Positions 14,624-21,354 of a DNA stretch of 24,553 bases are shown here, in pieces. Both the position numbers and the translations under genes were made by a program. Numbering within the stretch: the first letter of the stretch is position 1; the number at the start of each line of letters is the position of its first letter. The notes under the pieces were generated by a model. The model saw only the letters and a list, made by a program, of their open reading frames with translations. It searched no databases and was not told where the DNA came from. Origin of the DNA: Nitrospira sp. (GTDB lineage: Bacteria > Nitrospirota > Nitrospiria > Nitrospirales > Nitrospiraceae); NCBI GenBank assembly GCA_025360665.1, contig JANYBU010000019.1, positions 1 through 24,553 on the forward strand. The letters run 5' to 3'.

Positions 14624-15859
14624 CTATTCGTACCGGAGCGCTTCGATAGGATTCAGGCGAGCGGCCTTGTTGGCAGGGTACAATCCGAAAAACAGGCCGA
14701 CCACGAGTGAGAAGAAGAACGCGATTACGATGACGTTGCCGGAGATGATGGTCGGCCAGCCGGCAATCAACGTCGTCAACTTGGCCCCGGTAATCCCCAG
14801 TACAATACCCAATGCGCCTCCCACCAGGCTCAACGTCATGGCCTCGATCAGAAACTGCATCATGATATGGTGGCGTTTGGCTCCTACCGCCATGCGGACT
14901 CCGATCTCTCGCGTCCGTTCCGTCACGGACACAAGCAGGATATTCATAATGCCGATCCCCCCGACTAACAGGGACACGGAAGCAATGGCAAACAACATCA
15001 TCGTCAGGGTCTCACTGGTGCCTTCTTGCACCTTCCCAAGATCGACCTGTGTCCGGATCGTGAAATCGTCGTTCTGCTCAGTCTGAAGTCTGTGCCGCGC
15101 CCGCAGCACTTCTCGAATCTGCTCGGCAGCCATCGGCAAATCCTCGACCTGATCGGTCGAGCCGAACATCGCCCCGACGGACCCGATAAATGACGTTCCG
15201 AACACCTTCCGTTCTGCCGTGCTGAAGGGGATAAAAATCACATCGTCTTGATCGGACCCTTGCGCAGACTGGCCTTTAGGCGCGAGAACCCCGATGACAC
15301 GGAACGGCACGTTCTTGATGCGAACCACCGCACCCACCGGCTCTTCGCCTGGCTCAAACAGATTCTCCACGGTCGTTTGGCCGATAAGCGCGACTCGGGC
15401 GGCGCTATCCAAATCCGTCTGGGAGAAGGGACCTCCACTGGTAAAGGACCAGTCCCGAATAGTGAGGTAACTCGGTGAGATACCATTAATCGGTCCGTTC
15501 CAGTTTCGGTTCCCATAAACAATTTGCATGACATCGCGCCTGGTCCACCCGGTATCGGCCAGCAACGGGATGCGTTTTTTCAGGTCCAAGGCGTCGGACA
15601 CGGTAAGCGTCACGGCACTCCCCTGACTTCCTCGTACGCCGCTCGCAGAGGTCACTCCGGGAAAGATGATGATGACGTTCGTGCCCATCGTCGCAATCTG
15701 CGCTTGCACGGCCCGCTTGGCGCCCTCACCGATGCTCACCATCGCGATGACCGCCGCCACGCCGATGACAATCCCGAGCATCGTGAGACCGGCACGCAGT
15801 CGATTTCGCGCCAAGATTCGTAGCGCGGTGAGAATTGTGAGCCACACAAACGCCGACAT
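14624..15859 (-). CDS. MacB-type ABC permease (FtsX family)
   Basis: This 411-residue inner-membrane protein has the four-TM MacB/SalY permease architecture. One TM follows the start (about 20-42, in RAGLTMLGIVIGVAAVIAMV), then comes a large periplasmic MacB_PCD domain, and three TMs near 285-310, 335-360 and 375-395. The coupling segment TERTREIGVRMAVGAKRHHI and the C-terminal LYPANKAARLNPIEALRYE are classical. In E. coli the ATPase and permease are one polypeptide; here they are separate genes. The ATG touches the edge of a repeat element, and its best ribosome binding site, GAGGG with 5-base spacing, lies inside that element. With MacA and a TolC-like channel it should export peptides, antibiotics or lipids. 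Confidence 0.94.
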   Translation of the reverse strand: MSAFVWLTILTALRILARNRLRAGLTMLGIVIGVAAVIAMVSIGEGAKRAVQAQIATMGTNVIIIFPGVTSASGVRGSQGSAVTLTVSDALDLKKRIPLLADTGWTRRDVMQIVYGNRNWNGPINGISPSYLTIRDWSFTSGGPFSQTDLDSAARVALIGQTTVENLFEPGEEPVGAVVRIKNVPFRVIGVLAPKGQSAQGSDQDDVIFIPFSTAERKVFGTSFIGSVGAMFGSTDQVEDLPMAAEQIREVLRARHRLQTEQNDDFTIRTQVDLGKVQEGTSETLTMMLFAIASVSLLVGGIGIMNILLVSVTERTREIGVRMAVGAKRHHIMMQFLIEAMTLSLVGGALGIVLGITGAKLTTLIAGWPTIISGNVIVIAFFFSLVVGLFFGLYPANKAARLNPIEALRYE

Positions 15860-16055
15860 CTAGCCCTCATTATTCATGACGGTTCGTCGCGAAATCACTG
15901 AGCCACGTCGCGAGACCTGTGCGCGGAGCCGTGAGGACCCGATGCGTGCTCGTGCAGTACGGTGAGGGTCCGAGGGGCGAGCTCGCTGGCCGAAGGCTCG
16001 TCGTAGCAGCGGATCGGCGGTTGTAGCAGAAGCGTTCATGAATAATGCGGGCTAG
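15860..16055. repeat. CTAG-flanked inverted-repeat element, copy 3
   Basis: This copy is bordered by exact CTAG at both ends (15860-15863 and 16052-16055). The inner ends CCCTCATTATTCATGA and TCATGAATAATGCGGG are reverse complements with a single mismatch. It fills the whole gap between the macB ATPase and permease genes. The ATPase stop codon (16052-16054) is in the right CTAG, and the permease ATG abuts the left CTAG. The interior of about 150 bp is GC-rich and partly palindromic, with no open frame. Exact CTAG on both sides is what a 4-bp CTAG target duplication would leave. Confidence 0.82.
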
Positions 16056-16771
16056 GCCTCAACGGGGCTGGACGTTGGCCGCGCTCTGGTCACGCGGTCG
16101 CTTAACACTTGTCCGTCTTTGATCACGATCTCGCGCGCGGCATAGGCTGCGACATCCACCTCGTGCGTCACCAAAATAATCGTAATCCCTTCATCTCGAT
16201 TGAGCGTTTCCAGGATTTTCATAATTTCCTGGCTAGACTGGGTGTCGAGGTTGCCGGTCGGCTCATCGGCAAGAAGTAACGAGGGCGACGTGACCAGCGC
16301 CCGTGCGATCGCCACGCGCTGTTGCTGCCCTCCGGACAACTGGGTCGGATAATGGTGCTCTCTGCCCTGCAGCCCCACCCGCCCTAACGCCGCTGCAGCC
16401 TGCGCCCGTTGCTCTTTGAGCGAGAGCCCTCGATAGAACAACGGAAGCTGCGCATTTTCGAGCGCGCTGGTTCTGGGAATAAGATTGAAGCTCTGAAAAA
16501 CGAAGCCGATCTGCTGATTGCGGATTCCGGCCAAATGATCGGGCTTCAGATTACCCACCTCTATCCCGTTCAACCGATAGTGCCCCTTCGTCGGTTGGTC
16601 GAGGCAGCCCAGAATATTCATCAGGGTGGACTTGCCGGAACCGGAAGACCCCATGATGGCGACGAACTCACCCTGTTCAATCGTGAGACTCAGGCCGCGC
16701 AAGGCTTGGACTTCCACGTCGCCGACCCGATAGATTTTCCACACATCTTCGCATTCGATCAGCGAACTCAT
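16052..16771 (-). CDS. MacB-type ABC transporter ATPase
   Basis: This 239-residue ATPase has Walker A GSSGSGKST (41-49), Q-loop FVFQSFNLIPR, signature LSGGQQQR, Walker B LLLADEPTGNLD and the switch histidine in IILVTHE. The N-terminus LIECEDVWKIYRVGDVEVQA is that of MacB/LolD ATPases. ATG 16771 fits the family start, while the longer upstream frame has no resemblance; the ribosome binding site (GAG) is weak. It lies between macA and the permease on the same strand, although repeat elements now sit in both gaps (174 bp upstream, 192 bp downstream). It should energise the MacA-MacB-type efflux assembly. Confidence 0.94.
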   Translation of the reverse strand: MSSLIECEDVWKIYRVGDVEVQALRGLSLTIEQGEFVAIMGSSGSGKSTLMNILGCLDQPTKGHYRLNGIEVGNLKPDHLAGIRNQQIGFVFQSFNLIPRTSALENAQLPLFYRGLSLKEQRAQAAAALGRVGLQGREHHYPTQLSGGQQQRVAIARALVTSPSLLLADEPTGNLDTQSSQEIMKILETLNRDEGITIILVTHEVDVAAYAAREIVIKDGQVLSDRVTRARPTSSPVEA

Positions 16772-16817
16772 CGGCGTTTCTCGTGAAGCGTGAAGCATAC
16801 GGCATGACGCACAAGAC

Positions 16818-16920
16818 ATGCGAGAAAGGCGCAATCTGAAGTTCGAAGTTCGGGGTTCGACGTTCCGAACACCTCGAACTTCGGACCTCGAACCCTCGCC
16901 CGTCGTGCTTGATTCGCGTG
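16818..16920. repeat. TTCGAAGTTCG-type repeat block, copy 2
   Basis: This copy shows CGAGAAAGGCGCAATC, then degenerate GAAGTTCGAAGTTCGGGGTTCG units, then their complements (CACCTCGAACTTCGGACCTCG), then CTCGCCCGTCGTGCTTG. It has the same order of parts as the block at 10366-10501 but shorter flanks. It lies between macA and the macB ATPase start and forms an imperfect hairpin that would be transcribed within the operon if the three genes share one mRNA. Confidence 0.65.
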
Positions 16921-16944
16921 TGACAAGATACGCTTCACGGGTGG

Positions 16945-18222
16945 CTACATTCCACGATTGCGCGAGGAACCCCGCTGTCCGCCAGACCCAAATCCTGGAG
17001 GCAGATCGCTGCCACTCCGATCGCCTTTGGGTCGGTCGATCCCCACGACCACCAGCGCGCCTTCAGGCAACTCTTCCGACACAATCTCCGTTGCCAACCC
17101 GTCAGAAATACCCGTTTGGACGCGAATGGGCTCGAGCTCCCCGGACGGCCCTTGTTTCCAGATTGTGCGACTTAGCGCCATGGTCCCTCTGCCGGATCCT
17201 GCTGCCTGCTCTGCTCCCTTCTCTTTGGTTGGCTTACCGCCAAGCGTGGAGCGATCAACCTGGCCCGCAGTCGGAGGGGTGAATCGCAACGCGGCATTCG
17301 GCACTTTGAGCACGGCGTCTCTTTGAGCCACAACGATGGAGACGTTCGCGGTCATCCCCGGTTTCAGACGGAGATCCTGGTTATCGACGCTGACCACGAC
17401 GTTATAGGTCACCACATTTTGCACATTGATCGGTGCAAGACGGACCTGACGGATCGAGCCGACAAATTGATACCCTGGATACGCATCGACCGTGAAGGTT
17501 GCCTCCTTCCCTTCAGTGATACCCCCGATATCCGACTCACTGACGTTGGTGTCGGCTTGCATCTTCGTCAGATCGAGCGCGATCAAGAAGAGGTTCGGTG
17601 TGGCAAAACTGGCCGCGATCGTTTGACCGACCTCTACGTTTCTGGCGACCACAATCCCGTTCACCGGCGAGCGAATGACGGTGTACTTCAAATCCAACTC
17701 TGCGGCATTCAGCGCCGCCTCGGCCTGTTTCACTTGCGCCCCTGCCACGTTCACCTGTGCCTCAGCCGCCTGGAAATTCGTCGCTGCGACGTCGACGTCG
17801 TTCTGAGAGACGAACTGCTGCGCCACCAGCGATTTCACCCGATCCAGTTCGCGCTTGCGTTGAGCCAGATCGGTTTTGGCTCTTGCGACATTCGCTTTCG
17901 ACATTTCAAGATTGCTGGCAGCTTGATCTCGACGGGCTTTGAACGGTTCGGGGTCGATCGAGGCCACGACCTCGCCGGCCTTGACCACCGAATTAAAATC
18001 GGCATGCAGGCTCTTGATCATGCCAGACACCTGCGTCCCAACCTGAACCGAGACGACAGGATTGATCGTTCCCGTCGCAGTCACGAGCGAAATGACAGGG
18101 CCTCGCTCGACCGCGGCGGTCCGATATCGAACCGGGGCTTTGCGCTCCCCATTGAAGAAGACGTAGCCTCCGATCGTTAATCCAACGGCCAGGACACCAA
18201 TGATCATGACGGCACGACGCAT
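16945..18222 (-). CDS. MacA-like periplasmic adaptor (HlyD/RND family)
   Basis: This 425-residue membrane fusion protein has one N-terminal TM (VMIIGVLAVGLTIGGYVFF). Next comes a lipoyl/barrel-sandwich half with GTINPVVSVQVGTQVSGMIK, then a long alpha-helical hairpin (about residues 100-180) with repeated Ala/Gln/Glu heptads. The second lipoyl half is YTVIRSPVNGIVVARNVEVG, and a beta-barrel part includes LRLKPGMTANVSIVV. It has a Gly/Arg-rich tail. In MacA the hairpin docks with the TolC channel and the protein stimulates the MacB ATPase. ATG 18222 is preceded by GGAG at 9 bases; a TTG five codons earlier is less likely. It begins the macA, ATPase, permease series. No TolC gene is present here. 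Confidence 0.93.
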   Translation of the reverse strand: MRRAVMIIGVLAVGLTIGGYVFFNGERKAPVRYRTAAVERGPVISLVTATGTINPVVSVQVGTQVSGMIKSLHADFNSVVKAGEVVASIDPEPFKARRDQAASNLEMSKANVARAKTDLAQRKRELDRVKSLVAQQFVSQNDVDVAATNFQAAEAQVNVAGAQVKQAEAALNAAELDLKYTVIRSPVNGIVVARNVEVGQTIAASFATPNLFLIALDLTKMQADTNVSESDIGGITEGKEATFTVDAYPGYQFVGSIRQVRLAPINVQNVVTYNVVVSVDNQDLRLKPGMTANVSIVVAQRDAVLKVPNAALRFTPPTAGQVDRSTLGGKPTKEKGAEQAAGSGRGTMALSRTIWKQGPSGELEPIRVQTGISDGLATEIVSEELPEGALVVVGIDRPKGDRSGSDLPPGFGSGGQRGSSRNRGM

Positions 18223-18318
18223 CGACTCGTTCTCCAATTCCCTCGCCTACTTGCAGTGCATTGTATCAACAAGGCTGAAGGGAATCACCTGGCTGAAACG
18301 GTTTCCATACGGCTCCGG

Positions 18319-18357
18319 AAAAACGAACAGGCCGTCCGCCATGCGGCGGACGGCCTG
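18319..18357 (-). terminator. Rho-independent terminator of the HhH lipoprotein gene
   Basis: A perfect 13-bp stem (18328-18340 with 18345-18357) encloses a 4-base loop. Read on the minus strand, it is followed within five bases by TTTTT (AAAAA at 18319-18323). It lies 25 bp after the stop of the lipoprotein gene at 18383 and 97 bp before the macA start, so it should separate the two transcripts. Confidence 0.9.
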
Positions 18358-18382
18358 CCAGACTTGCGGACTATGGCTCCGA

Positions 18383-19087
18383 TTAGGGACTGACGCTGAT
18401 GCGATCCTTGATCGTATCAAAGGTGTCCTTGGGCACCACGTTCTTGGCCACCAATTCGCCCTTCACCCGGTACGGACGATTCGTCACAATGCGGTCCGCC
18501 ACGTCTTTAGAAAGACCAAGCACGAGCACCAGATCGCCGGCGGACGCCTTATTGACGTTCATGGAGGAAGGCATGGGCTGAGTGGCCTTCATCGCCGGGG
18601 GGACAGGCACCGCAACAGAAGGGGCGCTCGGGGATGGGACTGAAGGTGCGAGAGTTCCTGTCACGGAACGTGACTGGTCTTTCAACTCTTTCTGATAGCG
18701 AGCAACCAGGGACTTGAGGGTTTCGTTATGCCGCTTCACATCCCCATATTCCTGACGCATAGCCCGATTCTGGAAGGAGAGCTGCTTCACACGGTCTTCG
18801 AGATCCTTGGTCCGACCCGCGACACTGCCGCGTTCCTTGTCGCGGCCATGTTGAATGCGCTCAAGCTCGTCGTGGGCGACCTGGGCTTCGCTCCCGAATT
18901 TCACATTGAGATCCTTGAGCGTCTTTACTTGCTGTTCCAAGGCATTCTTCTGCGCACGTGTCCGCTCCAACTCGGACTTCGCCGAATCGACGTCGACCAT
19001 CGCCTCTTCATACTTCTTTTGACTGACACAGCCGACCATTGAGACTGCACCGATCACCACGACCGCCGCCATCCACCCTGTTTTCAT
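18383..19087 (-). CDS. Lipoprotein with coiled coil and C-terminal helix-hairpin-helix
   Basis: This 234-residue protein has a lipoprotein signal (AAVVVIGAVSMVGC, cysteine near 20). A coiled-coil segment covers about residues 25-135 with SELERTRAQKNALEQQVKTL and similar heptads. A Pro/Ser/Val linker follows, and then a ComEA-like HhH domain, MNVNKASAGDLVLVLGLSKD and VADRIVTNRPYRVKGELVAK. HhH domains of this type usually bind DNA, and ComEA uses one in the periplasm for DNA uptake. However, the domain is also found in unrelated secreted proteins, so DNA binding is unproven. ATG 19087 has GGGAGG 5 bases upstream; the upstream open frame is a translated repeat element. It is followed by a strong terminator, so it is probably monocistronic. 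Confidence 0.88.
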   Translation of the reverse strand: MKTGWMAAVVVIGAVSMVGCVSQKKYEEAMVDVDSAKSELERTRAQKNALEQQVKTLKDLNVKFGSEAQVAHDELERIQHGRDKERGSVAGRTKDLEDRVKQLSFQNRAMRQEYGDVKRHNETLKSLVARYQKELKDQSRSVTGTLAPSVPSPSAPSVAVPVPPAMKATQPMPSSMNVNKASAGDLVLVLGLSKDVADRIVTNRPYRVKGELVAKNVVPKDTFDTIKDRISVSP

Positions 19088-19109
19088 GCGAACCTCCCCT
19101 CCCACTAAC

Positions 19110-19231
19110 AGGATGCTGAAAAAGTCCGCCAGCTTCGTTCTCGCATCGCTCAGACCCTCAACGTACCCCAGAGGGTACGCCTCGGCCCTTCGCTCGCTGC
19201 GGCCTTGCTGGACGGCCTTTTTGAGCATCCT
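19110..19231. repeat. 121-bp family inverted-repeat element, copy 1
   Basis: The ends AGGATGCTGAAAAAGTCC (from 19110) and GGCCTTTTTGAGCATCCT (to 19231) are inverted repeats. An inner palindrome GTACCC-CAG-AGGGTAC lies near the middle, next to CTCAACGTAC and ACGCCTCGG. A copy in opposite orientation lies at 24260-24380. The short length, ends and lack of coding capacity suit a MITE or REP-like dispersed element. It lies 22 bp upstream of the HhH lipoprotein start, so that gene's promoter must be within or beyond it. Confidence 0.8.
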
Positions 19232-19575
19232 TACAGAAGTATTTTTTGTTGTACCCCACGTGCGGACCATTGAAGTTCTCGTATACCTCAATAGTTTTTC
19301 CGCAGCCTGCTTAGCGTGGTACCTGCGACAGATGTCGGCCACCGCACTTCACCCAACAGGCCTGTCGGTATGAGAGGGTAATACGACACCCATACGTATA
19401 GTGTTGGGTGTATGCCATGCCTTTCATTTTGTCAACAGATTTGCGGGTCCTCCGCCGTCACCGATCGTCCTAATGGTCTGTGGCGATTCGTCTGCCTGCT
19501 TGACGGACTGTTGCCACTTTGTGAATATGCCTGAGACTCGCCGTCTGGATACAACCTGTTTCAGAAAGACCGGGC
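19232..19575. other. Intergenic region upstream of uppP
   Basis: About 340 bases with no supported gene lie between a repeat element and uppP, and must hold the uppP promoter. An interrupted inverted repeat, ACACCCA (19386-19392) and TGGGTGT (19405-19411), with a 12-base centre, could be a regulator site or a small hairpin. The stretch just after it is AT-richer (TTTCATTTTGTCAACAG). I could not identify promoter hexamers with confidence. Confidence 0.4.
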
Positions 19576-20454
19576 ATGAATGAATGGGGTCCTGGTCTCG
19601 CCACGATCTTGGGAATCGTGGAGGGGCTGACAGAGTTTCTACCCGTCTCGTCGACCGGCCACTTAATTCTCGTCGGCCACGTCCTAGGGTTTGAGGGAGA
19701 CCTCGCTGCCAGCGCCGAGATTTCGATCCAACTTGGCGCCATCCTAGCCGTCATCGCCTATGAACGACACAAGCTTGCGGCCATGATCGGACAAGCCGGT
19801 CGGGAGCAGCAGAACGTCTCCGCCATGATCCGAACACGTGGGACGACTCCATGGTCGACAGTCCTGCGAACCTCCTGGGCGACTCACCAGAATCTCTGGT
19901 TTCTCATCGGACTCGGGCTCGCGTTCGTACCAGCAGCCGCGATTGGGTTCCTCACGCATAGCTGGATCAAGAGCCATCTCTTTACGCCTCAAACCGTGGC
20001 TACCTCCTCAATCGTCGGGGGCCTGATTATTCTCGCCGTCGAAGCGCGTCGCGACCAGGCTCGGGTCCACCAGCTCGAACAGGTGAGCCTGGCATCGGCG
20101 TTTTGGATCGGCGTGGCCCAATGCGCCTCACTACTACCCGGCATGTCCCGATCCGGCTCCACGATCATCGGAGGGCTCTTCGTAGGACTTGACCGGAAAG
20201 TCGCGACGGAGTACTCTTTTTTCCTCGCCCTCCCGACCCTGATCGCGGCGACGTGCTATCAAATGTGGAAGTCACGGGACGTCTTCCGGCAAGACGACTA
20301 TCTGGCACTCGGGATCGGGATGCTCGTGTCGTTCGTCGTCGCCTGGATTGTGATCGCAGCCTTTCTCTCGTTTGTGAAACGACATACGCTCCGACCGTTT
20401 GCCTACTACCGCATCCTCATGGGCATCGCCGTATTCTACATCTTTGGCTTCTAG
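19576..20454 (+). CDS. uppP: Undecaprenyl-diphosphatase
   Basis: This 292-residue polytopic membrane protein is BacA/UppP, which removes a phosphate from undecaprenyl pyrophosphate to recycle the lipid carrier for peptidoglycan and other polymers. The first motif, GIVEGLTEFLPVSSTGHLIL, gives E16, E20, S26 and H29. The second, PGMSRSGSTI, contains the essential arginine R192. About eight hydrophobic segments are visible, and a non-conserved cytoplasmic or periplasmic insertion lies around residues 74-100. The family also confers bacitracin tolerance. The ATG fits the family start, though no strong ribosome binding site is visible (GAAAGACCGGGC). The stop TAG overlaps the AGGAGG of the next gene, so the two are likely co-transcribed. 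Confidence 0.96.
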   Translation: MNEWGPGLATILGIVEGLTEFLPVSSTGHLILVGHVLGFEGDLAASAEISIQLGAILAVIAYERHKLAAMIGQAGREQQNVSAMIRTRGTTPWSTVLRTSWATHQNLWFLIGLGLAFVPAAAIGFLTHSWIKSHLFTPQTVATSSIVGGLIILAVEARRDQARVHQLEQVSLASAFWIGVAQCASLLPGMSRSGSTIIGGLFVGLDRKVATEYSFFLALPTLIAATCYQMWKSRDVFRQDDYLALGIGMLVSFVVAWIVIAAFLSFVKRHTLRPFAYYRILMGIAVFYIFGF

Positions 20455-20465
20455 GAGGACCTCTC

Positions 20466-20738
20466 ATGATGGCTCATTCCCAATCCGACACGGTACATGT
20501 TTTCGACACGTGGGTGAAAGGCACGAAGGGGCTGCTGCACTTCGACGTGATGACGACTGATGAGGCAACGGCGCTGACGCTGGCCAAACAGCATTTGGCC
20601 AGCCTTGGGGAAGGCCACGTAGCGGTTACAGTGAAGGAATGCCAGTTCTGCCACACCGAACCGCTCGTGATGTTTTCCCCCGAGCAGCAGCGCCAATTCC
20701 GCGAGCAGGGCGGGTTCATCCTCACCCTCTCGACTTAG
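20466..20738 (+). CDS. DUF2024 family protein
   Basis: This 90-residue soluble protein matches the DUF2024 family: VHVFDTWVKGTKGLLHFDVM at the start, a helix with ALTLAKQHLASLGE, the CQFCHTE motif with two cysteines and a histidine, and a GGFILTLS end. Its function is not known. The CxxCH arrangement could hold a metal, although it also resembles a haem-binding CxxCH and the protein has no signal peptide, so haem attachment is unlikely. AGGAGG (20453-20458), overlapping the uppP stop, is 7 bases before ATG 20466; ATG 20469 is the alternative. The stop codon lies at the edge of a repeat. Confidence 0.88.
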   Translation: MMAHSQSDTVHVFDTWVKGTKGLLHFDVMTTDEATALTLAKQHLASLGEGHVAVTVKECQFCHTEPLVMFSPEQQRQFREQGGFILTLST

Positions 20739-20835
20739 CGCGCAATACTGGCGGGACGAGCGGGAAAGGCGAGACAGGGGGAATCAGAGCTTACGCATCG
20801 CGCCTGTCGCGCTAGGCCTGCCCGTCGCGCGCTTA
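20736..20835. repeat. Palindromic repeat between the convergent DUF2024 and lspA stops
   Basis: The gap is bounded by TTAGCGCGC on the left and GCGCGCTTAA on the right, which are inverted copies, and each contains a stop codon of the neighbouring gene. Inside, GCGGGAAAGGCGAGAC (20760-20775) is identical to 10377-10392 in the TTCGAAGTTCG-type block. The right half holds GCGCCTGTCGCGC and CCCGTCGCGCGC, partly complementary to the left half. It could serve as a bidirectional 3' structure. Confidence 0.65.
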
Positions 20836-21354
20836 AGAAGCAGGCGGGAGGTCTTGAGGGAGGAGAGGCACGTCTTTCTTTTCAAAGGCAAAATGGATGA
20901 TCAAGAAGACGACCCCCACGCTGATCGCCGAGTCGGCGACATTGAAGGCCGGCCAATGGTAGGAGTCCACATAGACATCAAGAAAGTCGATCACCTCGCC
21001 ATACCGTAATCGATCGATCAAATTCCCAATCGCCCCTCCAAGAATCCCGGCAATACTAAGCTGCCCCGTCCAATCTTTCTCCGGCAACCGGAAGAGAATC
21101 GTCCCCAGTAGGGCCAGAGCAAACAGCGACGTGACCCCGAAGAACACCATACGAAATGCATCGCTGCTGCCGGCCAGCAATCCAAAGGCGGCGCCGGGAT
21201 TTCGGATATAGGTCAAGCTGAAGAGATTGGGAACAATCGGAATGGATTCATTCAGTCGCATCGACTGCACGATGGACAGTTTCGTCGCCTGATCGATCGC
21301 CACGATCGCACCGGCGAGCAACGCCAGGAGCAGATAGCGAACGGGCCCTCCCAT
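20833..21354 (-). CDS. lspA: Lipoprotein signal peptidase (signal peptidase II)
   Basis: This 173-residue inner-membrane aspartic protease cleaves the signal peptide of prolipoproteins after lipid modification. Four TM segments are visible. Conserved motifs are AIDQATK near residue 20, RNPGAAFG (51-58), GNLIDRLRYGEVIDFLDV with D123, and FNVADSAI with D141; D123 and D141 are the expected catalytic pair. It starts with ATG 21354, overlapping the ileS stop as TGATG, so translation is coupled to ileS, the same order as in E. coli. Likely substrates in this window are the DUF4382 and HhH lipoproteins. Confidence 0.97.
   Translation of the reverse strand: MGGPVRYLLLALLAGAIVAIDQATKLSIVQSMRLNESIPIVPNLFSLTYIRNPGAAFGLLAGSSDAFRMVFFGVTSLFALALLGTILFRLPEKDWTGQLSIAGILGGAIGNLIDRLRYGEVIDFLDVYVDSYHWPAFNVADSAISVGVVFLIIHFAFEKKDVPLLPQDLPPAS

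Noticed and set aside
19088..19342. Extended N-terminus for the HhH lipoprotein
   Set aside because: The extension is a translated copy of the 121-bp repeat; the true start at 19087 has GGGAGG and begins a lipoprotein signal peptide.
20640..20660. CxxCH haem-binding motif in the DUF2024 protein
   Set aside because: The protein has no signal peptide for export, and the CQFCH motif is a family feature not known to bind haem.
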